From the NCBI GenBank assembly GCA_046316615.1, contig JBKDAN010000016.1, forward strand, positions 124,001 through 188,000: a stretch of 64,000 nt of DNA, written 5' to 3'. The position numbers and the translations under genes are program-made. The notes below the pieces were generated by a model. That model saw only the letters and a program-made list of their open reading frames with translations, had not been told where the DNA came from and did no database searches. Below, piece after piece: positions 50,928 to 59,600 of the stretch. Numbering within the stretch: the first letter of the stretch is position 1; each line of letters begins with the position of its first letter. The DNA is from BJHL01 sp040378885 (lineage in GTDB: Bacteria; Planctomycetota; Phycisphaerae; Phycisphaerales; UBA1924).

Positions 50928-51081
50928 CCGAGGCCCGCCGATGCATGAGCGACAAGAAAGACCGAGAGTCGCCGATTGCTCGGCACGAGGAGTTGAACCT
51001 CATCTGCGACTTGTAAGGTCGCCGCTTACCAATTAGCTAGTACTCCCGCTCAGCATTCGCCCGCGCATCGGCGGGCCTCGG
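50928..51081 (-). repeat. 17-bp inverted repeat enclosing RNA unit 1
   Basis: CCGAGGCCCGCCGATGC (50928-50944) is the exact reverse complement of GCATCGGCGGGCCTCGG (51065-51081). The transcript would form a 17-bp helix around unit 1, a possible RNase III processing stem. Confidence 0.85.
50949..51060 (-). ncRNA. Y RNA-like tRNA mimic 1 (position 7/8 permutation)
   Basis: GCGA closes with TCGC, and CGGGAGT pairs with ACTCTCG (50969-50963). In order: a D-arm AGCTAATTGGTAAGC with GG in the loop, an anticodon arm GCGAC-CTTACAA-GTCGC that resembles tRNA-Val(UAC), a T-arm with loop TTCAACT, and an acceptor-like hairpin TGCCGA-GCAA-TCGGCG. The 5' and 3' tRNA ends are thus joined by a GNRA loop and the break lies between positions 7 and 8. 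It lies just after the VWA half of Ro60. Confidence 0.75.
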
Positions 51082-51201
51082 ATGGATGGAGTAGACGTGT
51101 TGCACGCTTTGACGAGTTGATGATCAAGACGGTTTCGTGTGGAAAACGATGTATTCCTGATCGTGCATTCAAAGCGTGAAACACGTCCCGACAGTTGTCA
51201 T

Positions 51202-52170
51202 TCAGTTGATGGTGACCCTCTCGATCATGTCGACCCAGTGATCATGGCTTTGGGGGCCCTTCACAAAATCGGCGATGACGTTGAAGACCGCGTCGCTGAA
51301 GCCGCCCACGTTCAGCACACCTGTATCACTGCGAGCCTGAACAGTTCCATACGGCTGAAGGTCGATCGCGACCAGCTTCGCCTGCGGACTGCGATGCTTG
51401 AAGTGTTGCCACTGCTTCGTCGTTTCCGTCGGGCCGTTGGCTGTCGACGTATCGATCCACGACTGGTTGTCGCTCACGAATGCGCAAACATCGCCGGTTT
51501 CCTTCTCACGATTGAGTAGCTTCAGCGGCGCCGAGCAGTTCGTGCCGCCCGCAGGCAGCGACGCAAGCGTCTTGGCGTTGGTCATCACGCTGTCACGCGG
51601 GTTGATAGTCGCTTGTACGACATCATCGCTGAATGGAATGACCCGTGCCAGCGGGTTGCGCCGCAGGATCGCGGCGGCGAACAACGCCGCAACGTCGACA
51701 CATCGCACCGAAGTGGTGCCGCCGCCTCGCTGGCCCGTGACCGGGCTCTGCATCGACCCTGAAACATCAAGGAAGATGAAGACTTTCGCGGGCTGCTCCA
51801 GCCCATCGCGCATCACCGTGAATGCAGGCACGTTCTCCATCGCGATCTCCATCGCATCCTGCAGAGCCTCACGCACTTCCGCGGGCACGGCAGGGTCTGC
51901 GTTGTGATACGCGACCATGAGCTGATACGGCAGTACTCGCGAACGAGCGATCTGTTCGCGATCGCGCAGCTTTTCAGCCACCAACCGCACCGTCTTGGCG
52001 TCGTCAAACGCCGCGTGGCGTGCAAAGGTGTTCAGGTTCATACGCGTCGACTGCCACGGGCTCTTGCGAGCCAGCGCGATCCAGTGCTCCACATCGAGCG
52101 GCAGGCTCGTAAGCATGTCCATCGGGACATCAGGAACATGGGCATTTTCAATCTTGTTGTCGAGTTCCAT
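51202..52170 (-). CDS. rsr: Ro60/Rsr C-terminal half: VWA domain protein
   Basis: A 322-residue protein that matches the second half of Ro60. The VWA domain has the metal site DVSGSM at residues 135-140 and GGTNCS further on; RMNLNTFARHAAFDD, RVLPYQLMVAYHN, VRCVDVAALFAAAILRRNPL and VLNVGGFSDAVFNVIADF are typical. AAAGG lies about nine bases before ATG 52170. In most organisms this domain continues the TROVE domain in one chain; here TROVE is encoded separately upstream. Together they would form the ring that binds Y RNA and misfolded RNA ends. Confidence 0.9.
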   Translation of the reverse strand: MELDNKIENAHVPDVPMDMLTSLPLDVEHWIALARKSPWQSTRMNLNTFARHAAFDDAKTVRLVAEKLRDREQIARSRVLPYQLMVAYHNADPAVPAEVREALQDAMEIAMENVPAFTVMRDGLEQPAKVFIFLDVSGSMQSPVTGQRGGGTTSVRCVDVAALFAAAILRRNPLARVIPFSDDVVQATINPRDSVMTNAKTLASLPAGGTNCSAPLKLLNREKETGDVCAFVSDNQSWIDTSTANGPTETTKQWQHFKHRSPQAKLVAIDLQPYGTVQARSDTGVLNVGGFSDAVFNVIADFVKGPQSHDHWVDMIERVTIN

Positions 52171-52276
52171 GGAAGAGACCTTTCATACGAGGGGCTGCGT
52201 CGGCGCGACATCGTCGCGGGCCGCCCGGCTCGTCTATGTGTTGTGAACGTGATTGGAGTGAGCTGTCTCTGGCGGC

Positions 52277-52927
52277 TTACGCGACCAGGGATCGCTTGAA
52301 CGCTTCGTACTCACGCACGAGAGGCGGCAGTTGCGATTCGTCCACGCTCTTGCCGATCATGTGGGCGTAGAGCGCGGCGCGCATCGCGTTCGCAGGCTTG
52401 GGGTGAACCATCTTGATGATGTCTGCGAGGCTCGGGTCGTTGCCGACCTGTGCCCGGAAGATCGCATCATCACCACGCTTCTCCAGCCACTGACGCACCT
52501 TGCGCTTGGGCAAGCTGCCCAAGCTCTTGCGGCCAGTCGTGCCGCTTCGCATGATCTGCACAAACGTGCGGAGCATGCGAGGCGAGTCGATCACGCGGTC
52601 AAAGGTCACATCGAACAGAGCCTTATCCCGCGTGCTGAGGTGAGCCACGAGCAGCGCGGGCATGTCCTTCATGTGACCCTTGTCGCGTGCCGTAATGGCG
52701 ACCTTCGCGACAAACGCAGGTGAGCACTTGCTCGCGAAGCCGAGCACGTCAGCGAGCTGATCAGATGCATTGGCATAGAACGTGTCGTTCAAGCAGCCGG
52801 TCAGCGCGTACTGCGCGAGAGCCTGCTGAGGCGTGAGCGAGTACGCCTTGCCGCCTGCTTCGTTTGTTGCGTTAACGGGCGGCAAGAGCTTGCCCAGGAG
52901 CGAAGCGAAGAGATTCTTGTTGGCCAT
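52277..52927 (-). CDS. rsr: Ro60/Rsr N-terminal half: TROVE domain protein
   Basis: A 216-residue protein with the helical TROVE repeat that forms the Ro60 RNA-binding ring: SLTPQQALAQYALTGCLNDT, FYANASDQLADVLGFASKCS, RMLRTFVQIMRSGTTGRKSL, GSLPKRKVRQWLEKRGDDAI and PLVREYEAFKRSLVA at its end. AAGGAG six bases before ATG 52927 fixes the start. It ends in a TAA at 52277, exactly where the family normally continues into VPDVPFxMLTSL, which the next gene supplies 106 bases later. It is the first gene after the sigma-54 promoter. Confidence 0.9.
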   Translation of the reverse strand: MANKNLFASLLGKLLPPVNATNEAGGKAYSLTPQQALAQYALTGCLNDTFYANASDQLADVLGFASKCSPAFVAKVAITARDKGHMKDMPALLVAHLSTRDKALFDVTFDRVIDSPRMLRTFVQIMRSGTTGRKSLGSLPKRKVRQWLEKRGDDAIFRAQVGNDPSLADIIKMVHPKPANAMRAALYAHMIGKSVDESQLPPLVREYEAFKRSLVA

Positions 52928-53017
52928 GATGAGCTCCTTGCGAAGTGTGCTCAAGAAAGTCGAGTGTGGTCCCAGCCCCGGTGGCCCGAGTGCCACCGGG
53001 GCGGACGAAAGGAGTAG

Positions 53018-53035
53018 TTGCAAGTCTCGTGCCAA
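53018..53035 (-). promoter_or_regulatory. Sigma-54 promoter of the Ro60/Y RNA/rtcB operon
   Basis: On the minus strand TTGGCACGAGACTTGCAA agrees almost perfectly with the consensus TGGCACG-N4-TTGC (GG at 53033-53032, GC at 53021-53020). Transcription would start near 53008, about 80 bases before ATG 52927. RtcR, encoded divergently, is the obvious activator. Confidence 0.92.
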
Positions 53036-53037
53036 GT

Positions 53038-53073
53038 GTGCAAGTGGCAGTGCACCGATGGAAACGCCGTTTC
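53038..53073. promoter_or_regulatory. Possible RtcR enhancer sites
   Basis: Two short inverted repeats lie upstream of the sigma-54 promoter: GTGCA (53038-53042) with TGCAC (53051-53055), and GAAAC-GCC-GTTTC (53061-53073). Either could be the activator site. Confidence 0.3.
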
Positions 53074-53107
53074 AGCTCCGCCGTGCGCTCAAACACGTAT
53101 ACATTGG

Positions 53108-53113
53108 TATAAT
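53108..53113 (+). promoter_or_regulatory. -10 element of rtcR
   Basis: TATAAT 11 bases before ATG 53125; no good -35 and no Shine-Dalgarno sequence, so the rtcR mRNA may have almost no leader. Confidence 0.45.
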
Positions 53114-53124
53114 AAACTAGACAG

Positions 53125-54753
53125 ATGGCTCAATCAGATACCCCATCTCGCCCCTTGGTCGCGATCGGCATGCTTGGCACCCAGCTCGACCTGGGTGCAT
53201 CGAGCAAGCGATGGGAGAAGTGGCGCCCCACTGTGGCGCTGTGCCAGCAGCCCGACCTGGTCATCTCTCGGCTTGAGTTGCTCGCGGGCTCTCGCTGGGC
53301 GGATCTGCGCAAGCAGGTGACCGCCGACATCGAGCAGGTGTCGCCTGAGACCAAAGTCGTCCATCACACCATGGACATCCGCGACCCGTGGGATTTTGAA
53401 GACACGTACACCTCGCTCCTCGCTTTCGCGAGCAAGTACCCGTTTGATCCTGAACGCGAGGATTACGTCGTCCACATCACCACGGGCACCCACGTGGTGC
53501 AGATCTGCCTCTTCCTGCTGGTGGAGTCTCGTCGTATTCCCGCTCGTTTGGTGCAGACCTCGCCCGCCATGCGCACCAACGACCCCGCGGGCACTGCCAA
53601 GGTCATCGATCTAGATCTCACCAAGTACGCTTCGCTTGCGTCGCGTTTCGCCCGCGAGCACCGTGATGCCATCGCCACGCTCAAGTCGGGCATTCGCACC
53701 CGCAACAAGGCGTTCAATCGCACGATTCAGGACATCGAGCATGTCGCCGCCAATGCAATCGACCCTATGTTGCTGCTCGGTCCCACGGGGGCCGGCAAGA
53801 GCCAGCTCGCCAAACGCATCTATGAACTCAAGCGCGCACGGCATCTGGCGACCGGCGCATTTGTCGAAGTCAATTGCGCCACGCTTCGCGGCGACAGCGC
53901 CATGAGCACGCTGTTTGGTCATCGCAAGGGTGCATACACCGGTGCAGCTAGCGAACGAGCAGGTTTGCTGAAAGCCGCTGACAAAGGCGTGTTGTTTCTG
54001 GATGAAGTGGGGGAGCTGGGCCTCGATGAGCAGGCCATGCTGCTGCGCGCGCTGGAAGAGAAGCGATTTCTCCCTCTGGGCAGCGACGAGGAAACCCAAA
54101 GCGAGTTCCAACTCATCGCTGGCACCAATCGCGATCTGTACGTTGATGTCCGTGCCGGCCGCTTCCGTGAAGACTTGCTCGCACGCATCAACCTTTGGAC
54201 ATTCCGACTGCCCGCCCTTCGAGATCGTCGCGAAGACATCGCACCGAACATCGACTACGAACTCGAGCAGGTCGCGACGCGCACGGGCAAAAGCGTGCGG
54301 TTCACAACAGAAGCTCGCGATCAGTACTTGGAATTCGCCCAAAGTCCCGTCGCCACGTGGAACGGCAACTTTCGTGACTTGTCCGCCAGTGTCACGCGTC
54401 TGGCGACGCTGGCGGAAGGTGGCCGCATCACGCCGGCGGTTGTCGAGCAGGAGATCGCCCGCCTGCGATCCGCGTGGCATGTTGACCAGCCGAAAGACAC
54501 AATCTCCGAGCGGCATGGCGATGGCATCCTGTTCCGCGTCCTCGGCCCGCGTGCAGACACGCTCGACCGTTTCGATGCCGTGCAGCTTGCAGATGTGCTC
54601 CACGTATGCGCACGCTCACGCACCTTGAGTGAGGCCGGTCGCGAGTTGTTCGCCGTCAGCCGCGCCAGCAAGACAAGCGTCAACGATGCTGATCGCCTGC
54701 GCAAGTACCTCGCCAAGTTTGGCGTCACGTGGGAAGCGATTCGTAGCGCGTAA
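53125..54753 (+). CDS. rtcR: RtcR: CARF-AAA+ sigma-54 activator of RNA-repair genes
   Basis: A 542-residue regulator. Residues 1-180 are the RtcR-type CARF sensor (VAIGMLGTQLDLGASSKRWE, DYVVHITTGTHVVQICLFLL). The AAA+ domain has Walker A GPTGAGKS at 219-226, the sigma-54 contact loop GAYTGA at 269-274 and Walker B LFLDE at 290-294. A Fis-like helix-turn-helix ends the protein. In enterobacteria RtcR responds to RNA fragments with cyclic-phosphate ends. It is divergent from the sigma-54 promoter at 53018 and followed by rtcA. Confidence 0.95.
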   Translation: MAQSDTPSRPLVAIGMLGTQLDLGASSKRWEKWRPTVALCQQPDLVISRLELLAGSRWADLRKQVTADIEQVSPETKVVHHTMDIRDPWDFEDTYTSLLAFASKYPFDPEREDYVVHITTGTHVVQICLFLLVESRRIPARLVQTSPAMRTNDPAGTAKVIDLDLTKYASLASRFAREHRDAIATLKSGIRTRNKAFNRTIQDIEHVAANAIDPMLLLGPTGAGKSQLAKRIYELKRARHLATGAFVEVNCATLRGDSAMSTLFGHRKGAYTGAASERAGLLKAADKGVLFLDEVGELGLDEQAMLLRALEEKRFLPLGSDEETQSEFQLIAGTNRDLYVDVRAGRFREDLLARINLWTFRLPALRDRREDIAPNIDYELEQVATRTGKSVRFTTEARDQYLEFAQSPVATWNGNFRDLSASVTRLATLAEGGRITPAVVEQEIARLRSAWHVDQPKDTISERHGDGILFRVLGPRADTLDRFDAVQLADVLHVCARSRTLSEAGRELFAVSRASKTSVNDADRLRKYLAKFGVTWEAIRSA

Positions 54754-54841
54754 TGAATGCCAGACCCACCCGGTTCTCCTTGACGCAGCGAGCCACCCTA
54801 AAGTCACGCGAAGTCGAGCGAAGAAGAGGGCGGCAGTTTTC

Positions 54842-55873
54842 ATGATTTCCATCGATGGTTCTGTGGGCGAAGGCGGCGGACAGATTCTCCGCACGTCACT
54901 CGCCCTTTCCGCTGCGCTGGGCATCCCGTTCACAATCTCCAACATCCGCAAGGGCCGCGACAAGCCGGGCCTCATGCGTCAGCACCTCACCGCTGTCATG
55001 GCAGCCAAGCGCATCTGCGACGCTCAAGTCACTGGCGCCGCCGTTGGCAGCACACAGCTCACCTTTGAGCCCGGCGCACTGCACGGGGGCGACTTCACAT
55101 TCTCCATTGGCACCGCGGGCAGCACCACCATGGTCATGCAAGCCATTCTGCCCGCGCTTATGGTCGCTCCGCAGCCATCCCGCATCACGATCGAAGGTGG
55201 CACGCATCAGACTCACGCGCCGCCGTTCGAGTTCTTCGCCAAGGCGCTCGTGCCGCTCATGAATCGCATGGGTCCTCGCATCACCACGCGCCTTGATAGA
55301 CACGGCTTCTACCCCGCGGGCGGCGGCCGCATCGTGGTCGATGTCACGCCCGTCACGGTTCTCGCGCCGCTGCATCTGCCCTCGCGCGGCGAGCGTGCCA
55401 AGCCTCGCCTCACCATTCTGCTGGCCAAGCTGCCCATGGCCATCGCACTGCGCGAACGTGAGAAGATCATGGAGAAGCTCACGATCGACGCGCCCATCCA
55501 CTGCATCGAGTACACCGATGCTTCGCACAGCGCAGGCAATGTGGTACTGGTCGAAGTGCCCAGCGAGCACGTGACCGAGGTGTTTTCCACGCTCGGCGAA
55601 GTGTCCCGCCCCGCCGAGTCCGTCTGTGACGAAGTGGTGCGTGATGTCCGCCAGTACATCAGCACGGAAGTTGCCGTGGGCAAGTATCTCGCCGACCAGC
55701 TCATGGCGCCGATGGCAGTCGCCGCCGCGCTGAGCAAGCAGTGTGGCGGCGTATTCACCACGTTGCCTCTCTCCATGCACGCGCACACGAATCTGGGCAC
55801 GATCGCCGCAATGACAGGCGTCACCGCGGCTGCGACGGGCGACCGCGTGGTGACGGTCAGCATCGGTTCCTAG
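54842..55873 (+). CDS. rtcA: RNA 3'-terminal phosphate cyclase RtcA
   Basis: A 343-residue RtcA that converts RNA 3'-phosphate to 2',3'-cyclic phosphate using ATP. The N-terminal signature ISIDGSVGEGGGQILRTSLA is unmistakable; TFSIGTAGSTTMVMQAILPA, GGTHQTHAPPFEF, HGFYPAGGGRIVV and the C-terminal active-site region SMHAHTNLGTIA follow. ATG 54842 starts the family core; GAGGG precedes it weakly. It lies 88 bases after rtcR on the same strand, so here it is separated from rtcB and may be expressed with the regulator, unlike the enterobacterial rtcBA order. Confidence 0.95.
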   Translation: MISIDGSVGEGGGQILRTSLALSAALGIPFTISNIRKGRDKPGLMRQHLTAVMAAKRICDAQVTGAAVGSTQLTFEPGALHGGDFTFSIGTAGSTTMVMQAILPALMVAPQPSRITIEGGTHQTHAPPFEFFAKALVPLMNRMGPRITTRLDRHGFYPAGGGRIVVDVTPVTVLAPLHLPSRGERAKPRLTILLAKLPMAIALREREKIMEKLTIDAPIHCIEYTDASHSAGNVVLVEVPSEHVTEVFSTLGEVSRPAESVCDEVVRDVRQYISTEVAVGKYLADQLMAPMAVAAALSKQCGGVFTTLPLSMHAHTNLGTIAAMTGVTAAATGDRVVTVSIGS

Positions 55874-55918
55874 CAGATAGGGAGACAAGCGGGGCACGCG
55901 CCCGCCTACCTTCCATGC

Positions 55919-56449
55919 GTGCAATGTCCGTTCTGCAATACCGACAACGACAAAGTCATCGACAGCCGCAGTAGTGACGGCGGCAAGGTGATTCGTCGTC
56001 GCCGCGAGTGCCTCGCGTGTTCACGACGTTTCACGACGTACGAGCGCGTCGAAGAAACCGCGCGACTCGTCGTCGTCAAGCGCGACGGTCGCCGCGTGCC
56101 CTTTGAACGGGAGAAGATCGCCAAGGGCATTCTCTCCGCGTGCGGCAAACGCAAGATTCCTGAGGACGTCAAGCAGAAGGTCATCGACGAGCTCGAAGAA
56201 GAACTGCATCGCCAGTTCGATCGCGAGGTTCCAAGTCAGATCGTGGGCGAGCGTGTCATGGCTCGTCTTCGCGACATTGACGAGGTGGCCTACATCCGCT
56301 TCGCGAGCGAGTACTACAAGTTCCGGAGCGTCGACGAACTCAAGAAGCAGCTCGAACTGCTCGATGGCCGCGTCCGCGATGTGAAGGATCAGCAAAAACT
56401 TTTCGACGACGCGCCGCAGCAGCCACTTACTGCAGCGAAGAAGCTCTGA
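55919..56449 (+). CDS. nrdR: Transcriptional repressor NrdR
   Basis: A 176-residue NrdR that represses ribonucleotide reductase genes when dATP is high. The N-terminal zinc ribbon (MQCPFCNTDNDKVIDSRSSD, RRRRECLACSRRFTTYERVE) and the ATP-cone (VVKRDGRRVPFEREKIAKGI) are complete. It starts at GTG 55919. It lies 45 bases after rtcA; that they share a transcript is possible but probably not functionally meaningful, because no nrd gene is here. Confidence 0.94.
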   Translation: MQCPFCNTDNDKVIDSRSSDGGKVIRRRRECLACSRRFTTYERVEETARLVVVKRDGRRVPFEREKIAKGILSACGKRKIPEDVKQKVIDELEEELHRQFDREVPSQIVGERVMARLRDIDEVAYIRFASEYYKFRSVDELKKQLELLDGRVRDVKDQQKLFDDAPQQPLTAAKKL

Positions 56450-56691
56450 AAGTAATTACATCAACCGCCGTGGAATCCGCTGGCGTAGTGCCCTTGTGGC
56501 TTCGTGGTGGCCGGCTTTGTCGCTTTGGCGACTTTCTTTGAAGTCGGCGTCATTTTGGGACGTTGTTACATGGGACCGCCGATGGCTGACCTCGGGATTT
56601 CAGGAGGTTGCCTTTTGTGGTTCTTTGTGTGAGAATGCCAGGCGAAAGAATGCTCGGCCGAGATGGGCGGTCGAAGGCTCGGAGGATGACA

Positions 56692-59600
56692 ATGCTCAAG
56701 ATGTCTCACATCACGCGGGCCGCCGCGCTCGCGGCTTCGCTGTTCATTTGTGTCAGTCATGCAGCGGCGCAGTCGCCACCGGCTGCACCAACCATTCTTG
56801 AGCCGCAGTTGAATGTGTTGATCGACGCCGCAGATGTCCACATGGAAACGGCCCCATTCAGCGATCCCGACGCGGGCAACACCCACGTCTGCACCGACTG
56901 GCAGATTATCCGTCTTGATCTCAACGAATTGGTGTGGTTTGCCAACTGCTTGAGCGGTGGCAGCGCGGTGCACGTGCACCTGGGTGACGGCACCTTCGTC
57001 AACTCGCTCGGCAGCGCGCGACAGTTGCTGCCTGAGGTCGACTATCGCTTCCGCGTCCGCCATCGCAGCAGCGCGGCTCCGGAGTGGAGCGAGTGGTCCG
57101 AGCGGGAATTCACCACCGGATCAGCGAGCGAAGTGCTCCCGATGTCGATTGAAGACGTGATCGAGTTCCCCGCCCCGCGCCTGACGTTGCCTAACGGCAC
57201 ACCGTTCAATCTGCCTTATCTGGGCGAGCCCGCGGCTCGGGTGCGTCTCGTCGCCGGTTGCTGTGGTGCGTCTATGCTCGACGTGAGCGCAGGGGCGACT
57301 GGTAACCGACTAACGAATCCCCCCGCCCTCAACATGCACATGCCCGTCAAGGTGCTGATTGAGTCGCAGAGTGCACTCCTCAACCTGCCCGCTCTCGATC
57401 TTCAGTTCCGCGATACCGAGGGTCGCCTGCGCACGGTGTATCTCCCGCCAGTCAACAACCTGCCCGCGTTCAACACAGTCACGTTGTGGGTTTCCACCAA
57501 CGGCAGCACCTTCGAGTTCCAGCAAGGCGATACCGCACCCAACTTCTCGGTGCTTGCTCGAGCCAACGAAGCGCCGTGGGAAACCGCACCCGACTTCAAG
57601 GCAAGCCGATTCGCGACGGGGCTGCAATTGCCCGTGCACATGGCATTCAAGCCCAACGCCGGCCCGCTTCCGACCGATCCGTTCCTCTATGTGACCGAGC
57701 TTTACGGAGACATCAAGGTCGTGCTGCGCAACGGCACCGTAGAGACCTTCGCCACCGGCCTCATCAACTTCAACCCGACGGGCAACTTCCCAGGTTCAGG
57801 CGAGATCGGCCTCGCCGGTATCGACATTGACACCAACGGCGACATCTACGCCAGCGTGCTCTATACCCGTAGCGGTAATCCCAACGTCGGCCCGCTGCAT
57901 CCCAAGCTCATCAAGCTCACGAGCATCGACGGCGGCCGTACTGCGAACAACATTACAACAGTCCTTGATCTGTTCCCATTCGAGCAAGGTCCCAGCCACC
58001 AGATCAGCAACGTCCAACTCATGCCCGATGACACCATCATCGTCCACATGGGCGACGGTTTCGACATCACCGCGGGCCAGAATCTGAACACAGCCCTCGG
58101 CAAGATCATGCGCGTTCGCAAGGACGGCAGCGCACCAACCGACAACCCCTTCTACAACGCCTCCAACGGCATCACACACGTGGATTACATCTACGCCACG
58201 GGCTTCCGGAATGCCTTCGGTGGCGGCCTGCGTCGCAGCGACAACACCTACTACTTCGTCGAGAACGGGCCGGGCACCGATCGCCTTGCCAAACTCGTCA
58301 GCGGTCGCAACTACCTGTTCGACGGCTCCGACGCCAGCATGGCCAACTTCGCCACGTTCAACTGGTTCCCGGCCACCGCCCCCGTTGACATCGCATTCAT
58401 CGAGCAGAACATCTTCAACAACAGCGGTTTCCCCGCTGATTACGCCAACCGCGCATACATCACGCAATCAGGCGGCACTTGGGCCAGCGGTCCGGGCTCC
58501 GTCCTCGAAAAGGTCGTGACGGAGTTCGTCCTTGCTGCAGACGGCACTCGCATCGCCGGTCCGCGCCCCATCGCCATCTACAACGGCTTCGGCAAGAGCA
58601 GCGCGAGCGCGATTGCTGTCGGTCCCGACGGCATCTACATCTGCGATCTGTATACGGAAGCAGCTTTCGATAATCCCACCGCACGTGGCAGCAACATCAT
58701 CAAGCTCAGCTACGTCGCGCCCGAAGACTGCAACGCTAACGGCATCAGCGATCCTGTCGAGATTGCAAGTGGCACGTTGACTGACTGCAATGGCAACACC
58801 ATTCCCGATAGCTGCGAAGTGCAAAGCGGTCTTTCGACCGATTGCGATGCTGATGGCGTGCCCGATGAATGTCAGACGACAGTCGCCGAAGTGAGCAACT
58901 TTGACGCGAACGCCGGCACATGGAGCCTCAACGGCTCGATTCGCACAGGCGGCGCTGTTCGCCTCGCTGCATTCGGGTCCGATGGTGAAGGCTCCCTTGT
59001 TCGCCAGCCCTTCTCTTCGCGTCCGACCGATCGCTTCCGCGTGAGCTTCGATTTCCGCATCGCCGGCACACAATCACGCGGCATCGGCCTCTTCGCCGTT
59101 GATTCGACTCGTTACCCGCCCACGTACCCGTGGGATGAGAACGGCCCCGTCTTCGGCGGCACGCTGGGTGTCAAGTTCGACAACGACGGCGGCGGCTGGT
59201 ACGCCGCGATCATCCGCGATCTTGCGGTCGTCACGACGACGCAGCTTCCGCCGGAAGTCGGCAACCTTGGCGACGACGTCTGGCGCCGTGCCGAAGTCGT
59301 CTACGGCCCTTCTGGCATGACGGTGAAGCTCACCATCAATCCGGGCCAGCCCAACGAAGCTACCTACCGCATTTTCGGCAACGAGGCCGTCAACTACACG
59401 CCCTTCGTCGCCCGCATCGGCATTGGCGCGCGTGCGAACTTCAACAACACCGCGTTTCACCTGGTTGATAATGCGTCAGTTCATGTCTTTGGTCCCAACG
59501 ATCCCGACAACGACTATCTCCCGCTCGCGTGCGAGTGCAACGACATCGACTTCAACAACAACGGCGTCTATCCCGAAGATCAAGACGTGATCGACTTCTT

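Noticed and set aside
49978..51060. Ordinary tRNA genes in the 50-51 kb region
   Set aside because: T-loops are tRNA-like, but arms are in permuted order and acceptor ends are joined in a closed hairpin with no CCA end. They fit Y RNA-like mimics better.
49978..51060. CRISPR array
   Set aside because: Units are similar in structure but not identical repeats, spacing is irregular, and there are no cas genes.
52171..52276. Sequencing frameshift joining the two Ro60 halves
   Set aside because: The gap has a stop, 106 non-homologous bases, a ribosome binding site and a new start, so an indel alone would not rejoin them; read-level check still needed.
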